From NCBI RefSeq assembly GCF_003666685.1, contig NZ_RCIZ01000006.1:124001-188000 (forward strand): a stretch of DNA of 64,000 bases, given 5' to 3'. Positions 57,154 to 64,000 of this stretch are shown here, piece by piece; position 1 is the first letter of the stretch, and each line of letters opens with the position of its first letter. The stretch comes from Mesorhizobium sp. YM1C-6-2 (lineage in GTDB: Bacteria; Pseudomonadota; Alphaproteobacteria; Rhizobiales; Rhizobiaceae). The notes beneath the pieces are model-generated. The model saw only the letters and a program-made list of their open reading frames with translations. It did not search any database and was not told where the DNA came from. The position numbers and the translations under genes are program-made.

Positions 57154-58038
57154 TCATCTGGCGCGATCTCTGAGGTAGCGGATGATCGCCGAGAAATCCT
57201 CGCTGCCGTGGCCGTTTTCGTTGAACGCGTCGTAGAGATCGGCGGCGGCCTTGCCGAGCGGGGTGACGGCGCCCGAACCCTTCGCCGCTTCCTGCGCCAG
57301 CATCAGGTCCTTCAGCATCAGCGCGGCGGCGAAACCCGGCCTGTAGTCGCGGTTGGCGGGAGAGGTCGGCACCGGCCCGGGCACCGGGCAATAGGTGGTC
57401 AGCGACCAGCACTGGCCTGACGAGATCGATGCGACGTCGAACAGCGCCTGGTGGGAAAGCCCGAGCCGTTCGGCCAGCACGAAGGCCTCGCCGACGGCGA
57501 TCATCGAGACGCCGAGGATCATGTTGTTGCAGATCTTCGCCGCCTGCCCGGCGCCGGCAGCGCCGCAATGCACGACCTTGCCGGCCATCGGCTGCAGCAC
57601 CGGCTCGGCCAGCGCGAAAGCCTCGTCCGAGCCGCCGGCCATGAAGGTCAGCGTGCCGGCGGAGGCGCCGGCAGTGCCGCCCGACACCGGCGCGTCGATC
57701 GACGGCATGCCGTGCTTCGCGGCGATGGCATGGGCCTTGCGCGCCGATTCCACGTCGACGGTCGAGCAGTCGATGAGCAGCGTACCCTTGGCGGCCGTCG
57801 GCGCGATCTCCTCATAGACGTCGAGCACATGCTTGCCGGCCGGCAGCATGGTGATCACCACCTCCGCCCCATCCACCGCGCCCGGTGCGTCTGCCTCGGC
57901 GATCACGCCGTTGTCGCGGGCGATCGAGACGTTCTCCGGCATCAGGTCGAACCCCTGCACCCTGTGCCCCGCCTTGACGAGGTTCGCGGCCATCGGGTTG
58001 CCCATGTTGCCGAGGCCGATGAATGCGATGGTTGCCAT
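57154..58038 (-). CDS. mmsB: 3-hydroxyisobutyrate dehydrogenase
   Basis: 294 aa beta-hydroxyacid dehydrogenase. NAD motif IGLGNMGNPMAANL (near residue 6), substrate motif DAPVSGGTAGA and catalytic lysine in GAGQAAKICNNMILG. Valine catabolism: 3-hydroxyisobutyrate to methylmalonate semialdehyde. Start ATG 58038 with GGAGGAA upstream. It follows the isobutyryl-CoA-dehydrogenase-like gene in the same direction, 155 bases apart, across a repeat region. Confidence 0.93.
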   Translation of the reverse strand: MATIAFIGLGNMGNPMAANLVKAGHRVQGFDLMPENVSIARDNGVIAEADAPGAVDGAEVVITMLPAGKHVLDVYEEIAPTAAKGTLLIDCSTVDVESARKAHAIAAKHGMPSIDAPVSGGTAGASAGTLTFMAGGSDEAFALAEPVLQPMAGKVVHCGAAGAGQAAKICNNMILGVSMIAVGEAFVLAERLGLSHQALFDVASISSGQCWSLTTYCPVPGPVPTSPANRDYRPGFAAALMLKDLMLAQEAAKGSGAVTPLGKAAADLYDAFNENGHGSEDFSAIIRYLRDRAR

Positions 58039-58049
58039 GTGTTCCTCCG

Positions 58050-58202
58050 GAAGAAGGGAATAGGGGAATAAGGGAGTAAGTGAGTAAGTGAGTAAGTGAG
58101 TAAGGCAGCAGGGCAGGGGGTGGTGGTTTAACTAGAACACGCTGCGTCGAGGACGAGCCCCTTATTCCCTTATTCCCCTACTCCCTTACTCCCCTACTGC
58201 CT
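58050..58202. repeat. Octamer-based inverted repeats in mmsB upstream region
   Basis: 8-base units GGGAATAG, GGGAATAA, GGGAGTAA, GTGAGTAA (three times) at 58057-58105 face the complementary series at 58159-58201 (read in reverse GGCAGTAG, GGGAGTAA, GGGAGTAG, GGGAATAA, GGGAATAA). The two arms are about 45 bases and imperfectly complementary, separated by about 55 bases. Confidence 0.75.
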
Positions 58203-59360
58203 TAAAAGATGCCTCGCCACGATCACCCGCATGATCTCGTTGGTGCCTTCCAGGATCTGGTGCACGCGCAGATCGCGCACCAGCTTTTCGATCCCGTAGT
58301 CGTGCAGGTAGCCGTAGCCGCCGTGGAGCTGCAGCGCCTCGTTCGCTATCCTGAAGCCGGCGTCGGTGACGAAGCGCTTTGCCATGGCCGACCATTTGCC
58401 CGCATCGCCCGCCTTCGCGTCGAGCTTCGAGGCGGCGGCGTAGAGGAACAGGCGCGCCGCCTGCAATTCGGTCTCCATGTCCGCCAGCCTGAACTGCAGC
58501 GCCTGGAACTCGTTGAGCTTCTGTCCGAACGCCTTGCGCTCGGCCGTGTAGGCGAGCGCCTTGTCGAGCGCCGCCTGTCCGCCGCCGAGCGAGCAGGCGG
58601 CGATGTTCAGCCTGCCGCCGTCAAGCCCGGCCATGGCGAGGCGGAACCCTTCACCCTCGGCCGACAGCAGGTTTTCGGCCGGCACCCGGCAGTCGGTGAA
58701 GATCACCTGCCGCGTCGACTGCATGTGCCAGCCCATCTTGTTCTCGAGCGCGCCGAACGAAAGGCCGGGCGCATCCTTCGGCACGATGAAGGTCGAGATG
58801 CCTTTCGGTCCCTCCTGGCCGGTGCGCGCCATGACGATGTAGAGGTCGCTGTCGCCTGCGCCCGAGATGAACTGCTTCGCGCCGTTCAGGACATAGTCGC
58901 CGCCCTCGCGAGCGGCCTTCGTCTTCAGCGCGGCCGCGTCCGATCCCGATCCCGGTTCGGTCAGGCAGTAGGAGCCCAGCCACTCCATCGACGTCAGCTT
59001 CGGCACGAATTTCTGCCGCTGCGCCTCGCTGCCGTAGCGGTCGATCATCCATGCCGTCATGTTGTGGATCGAAATGAAGGCCGAGAAGGCCGGGCAGGCT
59101 CGTGCCAGCGCCTCGAACACCAGCACGGCGTCGAGCCGGCCGAGGCCGGCGCCGCCGACGTCGTCGCGCACATAGATTCCGCCGAAGCCGAGCGGTCCGG
59201 TCTCGCGGATCACATCGTCAGGAAAATGCCGCTCGCGGTCCCAATCTAGTGCGTTCGGCGCGACACGATCTGCGGCGAAGGCGTCCGCCATCGCCTGTAT
59301 GGCGCGCTGGTCCTCGTCGAGTTCGAACTGACCTCGGTCAGCGTCGGTCCTGGCGTCCAT
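58194..59360 (-). CDS. Acyl-CoA dehydrogenase, isobutyryl-CoA type
   Basis: 388 aa. ACAD signatures: YCLTEPGSGSDAAALKT, the catalytic Glu region near the C-terminus LHGGYGYLHDYGIEKLVRDLR, and the end QILEGTNEIMRVIVARHLL. Pairing with mmsB makes isobutyryl-CoA dehydrogenase of valine degradation the best call. ATG 59360 follows GGAGG at proper distance; a GTG three bases upstream also occurs. Downstream, the repeat arm begins at the stop. Confidence 0.9.
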   Translation of the reverse strand: MDARTDADRGQFELDEDQRAIQAMADAFAADRVAPNALDWDRERHFPDDVIRETGPLGFGGIYVRDDVGGAGLGRLDAVLVFEALARACPAFSAFISIHNMTAWMIDRYGSEAQRQKFVPKLTSMEWLGSYCLTEPGSGSDAAALKTKAAREGGDYVLNGAKQFISGAGDSDLYIVMARTGQEGPKGISTFIVPKDAPGLSFGALENKMGWHMQSTRQVIFTDCRVPAENLLSAEGEGFRLAMAGLDGGRLNIAACSLGGGQAALDKALAYTAERKAFGQKLNEFQALQFRLADMETELQAARLFLYAAASKLDAKAGDAGKWSAMAKRFVTDAGFRIANEALQLHGGYGYLHDYGIEKLVRDLRVHQILEGTNEIMRVIVARHLLRQ

Positions 59361-59471
59361 CACGTCCTCCGGTGACGTTTTTGGCTATGCGCAGGAGACA
59401 ATCTAGACCAATGATGCGCCCACGCAAATCGGACCTCCGTCCGATGTGCGGTCAAGGAAACGCGAGGACAG

Positions 59472-60080
59472 GTGCGGACGGTTTTCGACGAGCTGCTTTC
59501 GGGCGTGCAGAGCTTCCTCGCCGGCTTCGACGAACAGGCCGCGCAAAGCTTTGTGGCCAGCATCGACTGGTCGATGCCGGCACGAGAGCTTGTGCCGCGT
59601 GGCCTGCCGTGCCTTGTCCATCTCGACCGCGCGGCTGAGATCGCCGGCGAGGAGGGTCGGGCGCTCGTCGCCCAACTGCGCGACCACGCCGGCAGGTTCC
59701 GTTGGGGCCAGACCTACACATCGGCCGATTTCGGCCAGAAATTCATCGACAACTACGGCTGGCTGGAAGTCTTCGGCACGCGCGGTCATTTCGCCAACGA
59801 TGGGGTCGCCGGCGGCTTCCTGGTGCTTGGCCCCGGCATCGAATATCCCGATCATCACCACATGGCGGAGGAACTCTACATCCCGCTCACCGCCGGCACG
59901 GAATGGCGCATGGGCGATCAGCCCTGGCGCCGTCGCGCCGCGGGCGAGGTCATCCACCACGATTCCAATGTCAGCCATGCGATGCGCACCGGCGACGAGC
60001 CGCTGCTCGCCTTCTATCTCTGGCGTGGCGGCCCGCTCGCTGCCCGTTCCACCGTCACCGGCACGACGGGACAGGCCTGA
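59472..60080 (+). CDS. Cupin enzyme of the DMSP lyase (DddQ/DddL-like) family
   Basis: 202 aa cupin. Metal ligands in EYPDHHHMAEELY: H128-H130, E133/E134, Y136, with H169 in NVSHAMR, matching the HxHxxxExY...H pattern I recall for DddQ-type DMSP lyases. It cleaves DMSP to DMS and acrylate in characterised members; related cupins with other activities exist. Starts at GTG 59472 (no suitable ATG). The cobQ gene starts 1 base after its stop, so the two are co-transcribed. Divergent from the acyl-CoA dehydrogenase. Confidence 0.78.
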   Translation: MRTVFDELLSGVQSFLAGFDEQAAQSFVASIDWSMPARELVPRGLPCLVHLDRAAEIAGEEGRALVAQLRDHAGRFRWGQTYTSADFGQKFIDNYGWLEVFGTRGHFANDGVAGGFLVLGPGIEYPDHHHMAEELYIPLTAGTEWRMGDQPWRRRAAGEVIHHDSNVSHAMRTGDEPLLAFYLWRGGPLAARSTVTGTTGQA

Positions 60081-60081
60081 C

Positions 60082-61551
60082 ATGGCGCGTGCCATCATGC
60101 TCCAGGGCACCGGCTCGGACGTCGGCAAGACGGTGCTGGTCGCCGGCCTTTGCCGCGCCGCGAAAAAGCGCGGCATGGAGGTGCGGCCGTTCAAGCCGCA
60201 GAACATGTCGAACAACGCCGCGGTCGCCGATCTGCCCGGCGAGGCTGGTGGCGGCGAGATCGGCCGCGCGCAATGGCTGCAGGCCATCGCCTGCGGGGTC
60301 GCGCCCTCGATCCACATGAACCCCGTCCTGCTCAAGCCGCAAAGCGATATCGGCAGCCAGGTCGTCGTGCAGGGCAAGGTCTTCGGGCAGGCCGGCGCGC
60401 GTGACTATCAGACCCTCAAGGCCCGGCTGATGGACGCCGTGCTCGACTCCTGGAAAAAGGTCGGGGAGGGCGCCGACCTCGTCATCGTCGAGGGCGCCGG
60501 CTCGCCTGCCGAGATCAACCTGCGCCCGCGCGACATCGCCAATATGGGCTTCGCCACCCGCGCGGACGTCCCTGTCATCCTCGTCGGCGACATCGATCGC
60601 GGCGGCGTCATCGCGTCGATCGCCGGCACCCATCTCATCCTGCCGGAAGAGGACCGGAGGATGATCGTCGGCTATCTCATCAACAAGTTCCGCGGCGACA
60701 TTTCTCTCTTCGACGACGGCCTTCTCGCCATCGAAAGGTTCACCGGCTGGCGCTCGTTCGGCGTCGTGCCCTGGCTGCATGCGGCGGCGCTGCTGCCGTC
60801 GGAGGATTCGGTCGTGCTGGAACGCCTGGCGTCCGGCAGCACCCGTGCGTTGAAGGTTTCCGTGCCGATGCTGTCGCGCATCGCCAATTTCGACGATCTC
60901 GATCCGCTGAGAGCCGAGCCGCAGGTCGAGGTCGTCTTCGTCCCGCCCGGCCGGCCGCTGCCGGAAGACGCCGGCCTCGTCGTCATCCCCGGCTCGAAAT
61001 CCACCATCGCCGACCTCGCCGATTTCCGCCGCAATGGCTGGGACCGCGACCTCGCCGCCCACCGCCGGCGCGGCGGCTATGTCGTCGGCATCTGCGGCGG
61101 CTACCAGATGCTCGGCCGCGCGGTGAGCGACCCTGACGGCGTCGAGGGCAGTATCACCCAAGCCGAGGGGCTCGGCCTGCTCGACGTCGAGACCGTGATG
61201 GAGCCGGAAAAGACGGTGCGCAACGTCGCCGCCCGCTCGGTCGCCTTCGACCTTCCTTTGTCCGGCTACGAGATCCATCTCGGCCGCACCACCGGCCCGG
61301 ATTGCCTGCGCCCGACGGCGATCGTCGACGGGGTCGAGGACGGCGCGACCTCTGCCGATGGCAAGGTGTTTGGCACCTACCTGCACGGGCTTTTCGGCGC
61401 CGATGCCTTTCGTCAGAAATTCCTCGAAAGCCTCGGCGTCAAGGGCGGCGGCATCGACTATCGCGCCGAGGTCGAGCGCGCACTTGACGAGCTTGCCGCC
61501 CATCTCGAAAAACATCTCGACTGCGACGCAATCTTCGCGGCGGCGCGCTAG
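60082..61551 (+). CDS. cobQ: Cobyric acid synthase
   Basis: 489 aa. N-terminal DTBS-like ATPase (GTGSDVGKTVLVAGLCR, PFKPQNMSNNA) and C-terminal glutamine amidotransferase (GICGGYQMLG with nucleophile Cys; YEIHLGRT; GTYLHGLF). Amidates adenosylcobyrinic diamide during B12 synthesis. Isolated from other cob genes here, but relevant because the corrinoid methyl-transfer system needs B12. ATG 60082 immediately follows the cupin stop. Confidence 0.95.
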   Translation: MARAIMLQGTGSDVGKTVLVAGLCRAAKKRGMEVRPFKPQNMSNNAAVADLPGEAGGGEIGRAQWLQAIACGVAPSIHMNPVLLKPQSDIGSQVVVQGKVFGQAGARDYQTLKARLMDAVLDSWKKVGEGADLVIVEGAGSPAEINLRPRDIANMGFATRADVPVILVGDIDRGGVIASIAGTHLILPEEDRRMIVGYLINKFRGDISLFDDGLLAIERFTGWRSFGVVPWLHAAALLPSEDSVVLERLASGSTRALKVSVPMLSRIANFDDLDPLRAEPQVEVVFVPPGRPLPEDAGLVVIPGSKSTIADLADFRRNGWDRDLAAHRRRGGYVVGICGGYQMLGRAVSDPDGVEGSITQAEGLGLLDVETVMEPEKTVRNVAARSVAFDLPLSGYEIHLGRTTGPDCLRPTAIVDGVEDGATSADGKVFGTYLHGLFGADAFRQKFLESLGVKGGGIDYRAEVERALDELAAHLEKHLDCDAIFAAAR

Positions 61552-61595
61552 ACGCGCGGTATGCCTGACGGCGTCGAATCGTCTATGCCTCGGGC

Positions 61596-62270
61596 ATGGC
61601 CGAAATATCACTCTACGCGCCGGTAAAGAAATTCCTCGAAAGCCTGGATTTCGTCGTCAAGGGCGAGATCGGCAATTGCGACGTGGTCGGCCTTCGCGAG
61701 GGCGAGCCGCCGGTCGTGGTCATTTGCGAACTCAAGATGCAGTTCAATCTGGAACTGGTGCTGCAGGCGGTCGATCGCGCCGGCGCCTGCGACGAGGTCT
61801 GGCTGGCCGCAGCCATGTCCGCGCGCGGAAAGGGCCGCGAACATGACAGCCGGTTCCGGGCTCTCTGCCGGCGGCTGGGTTTCGGCCTTCTCGGGGTGAC
61901 CTCGCGCGGCGAGGTCGAGCTGCTCCTCAGTCCGGTCGCGCCTGCGCCGCGCCGCGATCCGAGGCTGCGGTCCCGGCTCGTCAACGAGCACCGGCGCCGG
62001 CGCGGCGATCCCGCCGTCGGCGGCAGCACGCGGTCGCCGCTGATGACGGCCTACCGCCAGGACGCGCTGGCCTGCGCGGCGGCCATCGCCGAGGGGCCGA
62101 AGCGTCCGCGCGACCTCAAGGAGTTCACGCCTCGGGCGGGCAAGATCCTGCTCGACAATGTCTATGGCTGGTTCGATCGCGCCGAGCGCGGCGTCTATGT
62201 GCTCACCGACGCCGGCCGGGAGGCACTGCTGCGCTGGCCGCAGGACGCCCTGCCGTCTCCCACGGCCTAG
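61596..62270 (+). CDS. DUF2161 PD-(D/E)XK nuclease-fold protein
   Basis: 224 aa. Nuclease-fold core: GEIGNCDVVGL and VVVICELKMQF provide D and ExK of a PD-(D/E)XK site; C-terminal helical domain ends WFDRAERGVYVLTDAGREALLRWP. Family described as putative phosphodiesterases; DNA or RNA substrate unknown. It is 44 bases after cobQ on the same strand and overlaps the convergent cupin stop by four bases. Confidence 0.85.
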   Translation: MAEISLYAPVKKFLESLDFVVKGEIGNCDVVGLREGEPPVVVICELKMQFNLELVLQAVDRAGACDEVWLAAAMSARGKGREHDSRFRALCRRLGFGLLGVTSRGEVELLLSPVAPAPRRDPRLRSRLVNEHRRRRGDPAVGGSTRSPLMTAYRQDALACAAAIAEGPKRPRDLKEFTPRAGKILLDNVYGWFDRAERGVYVLTDAGREALLRWPQDALPSPTA

Positions 62271-62668
62271 CCGTTCTCCTCGAACCACTTCACGATTTCG
62301 GGCATGTTCTTCTCGAAGCCGCCGGGGATGAACACGTTGAAGAGTGCCGCCGGCGCATCGGTCCGGTTGGCGAAATCGTGCGTCACGCCGGCAGGAACGA
62401 CGATGACGCTGCCGGCCGGGGCGTCGATCCATTCTTCGCCGACCAGCACCGACGTGGTGCCCTCGACGATGCGGAATATCTCGTCGTTCGCCTCGTGCGA
62501 ATGCGCGCCCGGCCCGTCGCTGCCGGGCTCCAGCCGCCATTCCGACACCGAATAGGCGTCATCCGTCTCCTCGCCGTCGGCGTGGAAGACTGCGCGCATC
62601 GTCGGCATCCTGTATTCGCGGCCCTCGCCGGGCAAGCGGACGATCGGTCTGCGTCGTTTCTCCAACAC
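62267..62668 (-). CDS. Cupin-domain protein
   Basis: 133 aa single cupin: HSHEANDEIFRIVEG and PAGVTHDFAN give the two metal-binding motifs (His, His, Glu, His). Start uncertain between GTG 62668 and TTG 62665 after AGGAGG. It follows the VOC gene by 6 bases, so the two form an operon; both are small metal-dependent proteins, and the AraC gene lies upstream on the same strand. Confidence 0.82.
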   Translation of the reverse strand: MLEKRRRPIVRLPGEGREYRMPTMRAVFHADGEETDDAYSVSEWRLEPGSDGPGAHSHEANDEIFRIVEGTTSVLVGEEWIDAPAGSVIVVPAGVTHDFANRTDAPAALFNVFIPGGFEKNMPEIVKWFEENG

Positions 62669-62674
62669 GGCCTC

Positions 62675-63070
62675 CTATTTCGCTTCCGGGCAGTAGGTGC
62701 CGAAGCTCCAGACGTTGCCCTGCGGGTCGGCGCAGATGAATTCGCGGCTGCCATAATCGCGGTCGACCGGTTCCTCGAGGATTTTTGCGCCCGCCGCCTT
62801 GGCCGTCGCGTAGACTGCGTCGACATCGTCAGCCGCGACATAAGTCGACTTGCCGCCCGGCTGGCCCGGTCCGCCCACCATCCGGCCATAGGCGTCGTCG
62901 CGCGCTTCGCCGAGCATGATGATCGAGCCACCGAAGCTGAGCTCGGCATGGCCGACCGTGCCCCCGTCCATGTGTCTGGCGTTGACCGTGAAGCCGAACG
63001 CTTTCTCCAGCCACTCGATCATGCTCGCTGCGTCGCGATAGCGGAAAGTGGGATATATGCTCTGGCCCAT
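62675..63070 (-). CDS. VOC-family (glyoxalase-like) protein
   Basis: 131 aa vicinal-oxygen-chelate fold of the PhnB-like type: YPTFRYRDAASMIEWLEKAFGF, GHAELSFGGSIIML, DRDYGSREFICADPQGNVWSFG. Function in small-molecule modification or antibiotic resistance cannot be specified. Operon with the cupin gene downstream; 65 bases after the AraC gene stop. Confidence 0.88.
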   Translation of the reverse strand: MGQSIYPTFRYRDAASMIEWLEKAFGFTVNARHMDGGTVGHAELSFGGSIIMLGEARDDAYGRMVGGPGQPGGKSTYVAADDVDAVYATAKAAGAKILEEPVDRDYGSREFICADPQGNVWSFGTYCPEAK

Positions 63071-63135
63071 GGGATCCTCCGGGAGGTTGTCCGCCCTGTT
63101 CTGGCAGGTCCGGGCGCGGCGGTATTGAAGAAATG

Positions 63136-63954
63136 TTACCCGGCCGCGGCCCAGCCGGCGGGCGAGGTCCCCGCCAGTTCCCGGAACTCGCGCACCATGT
63201 GCGCCTGGTCGGCATAGCCGCAGTCGGCGGCGATGCCTGCCCAGCGGCTGCCGCCTCTCGCGGCGACGATCGCCCGGTTCAGCCGCACGATGCGCGACAC
63301 CGATTTCGGCCCGAGCCCGACCTCGTCGGCAAAGCGGCGGGCCAGGTGTTTCCGGCTCCAGCCGATCCCCTGTGCGATCGACGCGACGCGCGCCCGGCCG
63401 CCGGTCGCCGCGATCCTGTCGAAGGCCCAGGCGATCTCGGGCGAGGGCGCATTCCCCCCGGCAAGCCTTTGCAGGATGAACGCCTCGGCGATGTCGAAGC
63501 GCCCCTCCCAGTCGGGCGCATTGCCCAGCGCCTCGCGCAGCGCGGTCCCTTCCGCGCCCAGCACATCGTCCAGCGGGACCATGCGGTCGGTCAGTTCGGT
63601 CATCGGCATGCGGAAGAAGCGGCGCGCGCCGAGCGGCGTGAAATTGATCTGGATGCAGCTCGACGCGCCGAAGGAATCGATCGTCACCGGTCCGGCGAAA
63701 AGTCCCGCCGCGAAGCTGCCGTAGCGGTCGTTGCCGCCCGGTGCGCGGCCGAGCGCTATGGCGAAGGGATCGCCGAAGCTGATGATCAGCGGTACGTCGA
63801 GCGAGGCCGCCTCGACCTGCCGGAAGTGGCCGCGCTCGGTCTCGCGATACCCGACGATCCGGCTGACCAGCCTGGCAAGTGCCGCCGACGGCGTGCGCCC
63901 GGCCATCTCGAAGGCGGTGGGCATGCCTGGTCTGCTGTCTTGGGCATCGGCCAT
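63136..63954 (-). CDS. AraC-family transcriptional regulator
   Basis: 272 aa. C-terminal double HTH (RVASIAQGIGWSRKHLARRFADEVG and IAADCGYADQAHMVREFRELAG) after an N-terminal domain of about 150 aa with PLIISFGDPFAIALG, of the DUF6597-type sensor. It probably controls the VOC-cupin genes that follow. Start ATG 63954 with no obvious competing start. Confidence 0.9.
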   Translation of the reverse strand: MADAQDSRPGMPTAFEMAGRTPSAALARLVSRIVGYRETERGHFRQVEAASLDVPLIISFGDPFAIALGRAPGGNDRYGSFAAGLFAGPVTIDSFGASSCIQINFTPLGARRFFRMPMTELTDRMVPLDDVLGAEGTALREALGNAPDWEGRFDIAEAFILQRLAGGNAPSPEIAWAFDRIAATGGRARVASIAQGIGWSRKHLARRFADEVGLGPKSVSRIVRLNRAIVAARGGSRWAGIAADCGYADQAHMVREFRELAGTSPAGWAAAG

Positions 63955-64000
63955 CCGAACCTGCTCCTGCCCTTAAGGGTAGCAGCCGCAGCCTTCCGGG

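Noticed and set aside
58050..58202. CRISPR array
   Set aside because: Units are 8 bases, contiguous and degenerate with no spacers; no cas genes.
60055..61611. Open frame of 518 codons on the minus strand
   Set aside because: Antisense to cobQ with shadow composition.

Overview
The window is GC-rich, densely coded DNA from an alphaproteobacterium, most likely a Rhizobiales member of the Mesorhizobium/Phyllobacteriaceae type. Pointers are the soxBDAG operon, Omp25/31-like porins, DUF1194, DUF1127, ExoD and YeeE/YedE-type proteins, a rhizobial-style GCATCGGACCGAAAA extragenic palindrome and the absence of phage or IS genes. I see no rRNA, tRNA, CRISPR array or transposase.

Layout. 1-5.7 kb: a secreted protein cut by the window edge, then sarcosine oxidase soxBDAG (minus strand). 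5.8-8.7 kb: a large MscS channel and a small secreted protein. 8.9-14.4 kb: a dimethylglycine-dehydrogenase-like flavoprotein (DMGDH), two tandem DUF1194 proteins and a GlxA/GbdR-type regulator. 14.6-17.0 kb: two small proteins, a LysR regulator and a hypothetical protein. 17.0-28.7 kb: a corrinoid methyl-transfer island with a corrinoid-reductive activator (RACo), a methyl-THF:corrinoid methyltransferase, a two-protein methylene-THF reductase, a PF13769 protein, DUF1638, a corrinoid protein and a first MttB-family methyltransferase without pyrrolysine. ExoD, a formyltransferase, DUF4893, an entericidin and DoxX are interspersed. 28.8-38.3 kb: mostly housekeeping and stress genes (cytochrome b561, YeeE/YedE pair, zinc ABC transporter, RidA, ECF sigma plus VWA protein). 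39.0-40.5 kb: DoxX and a cobalamin-independent homocysteine methyltransferase (Bmt). 40.5-45.9 kb: an XRE regulator divergent from a cassette of desaturase, PhnD-like protein and 38-aa membrane protein, facing a DddP-like M24 enzyme and an SDR. 46.0-51.0 kb: NYN protein, second DMGDH-like flavoprotein and second MttB homologue. 51.1-64 kb: MFS transporter, class III aminotransferase, two outer-membrane barrels, valine catabolism genes, a DddQ/DddL-like cupin, cobQ, DUF2161, cupin, VOC and AraC genes.

How it fits together. MttB would move a methyl group from a quaternary amine (glycine betaine is the best guess) to the corrinoid protein. RACo would re-reduce inactivated Co(II), and the pterin-binding protein would pass the methyl to THF. 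The two-part MTHFR would oxidise methyl-THF to methylene-THF. DMGDH-like enzymes and SoxBDAG would then strip the other two methyls to give glycine. CobQ contributes corrinoid synthesis, and Bmt can move methyls to homocysteine. The Bmt and methyl-THF:corrinoid methyltransferase genes share a 22-bp palindrome upstream, consistent with one methionine-cycle regulator. Five enzymes of this system carry Arg/Gly-rich low-complexity tails, an unexplained feature. All functional statements come from sequence reading and remembered family knowledge; no search was run.
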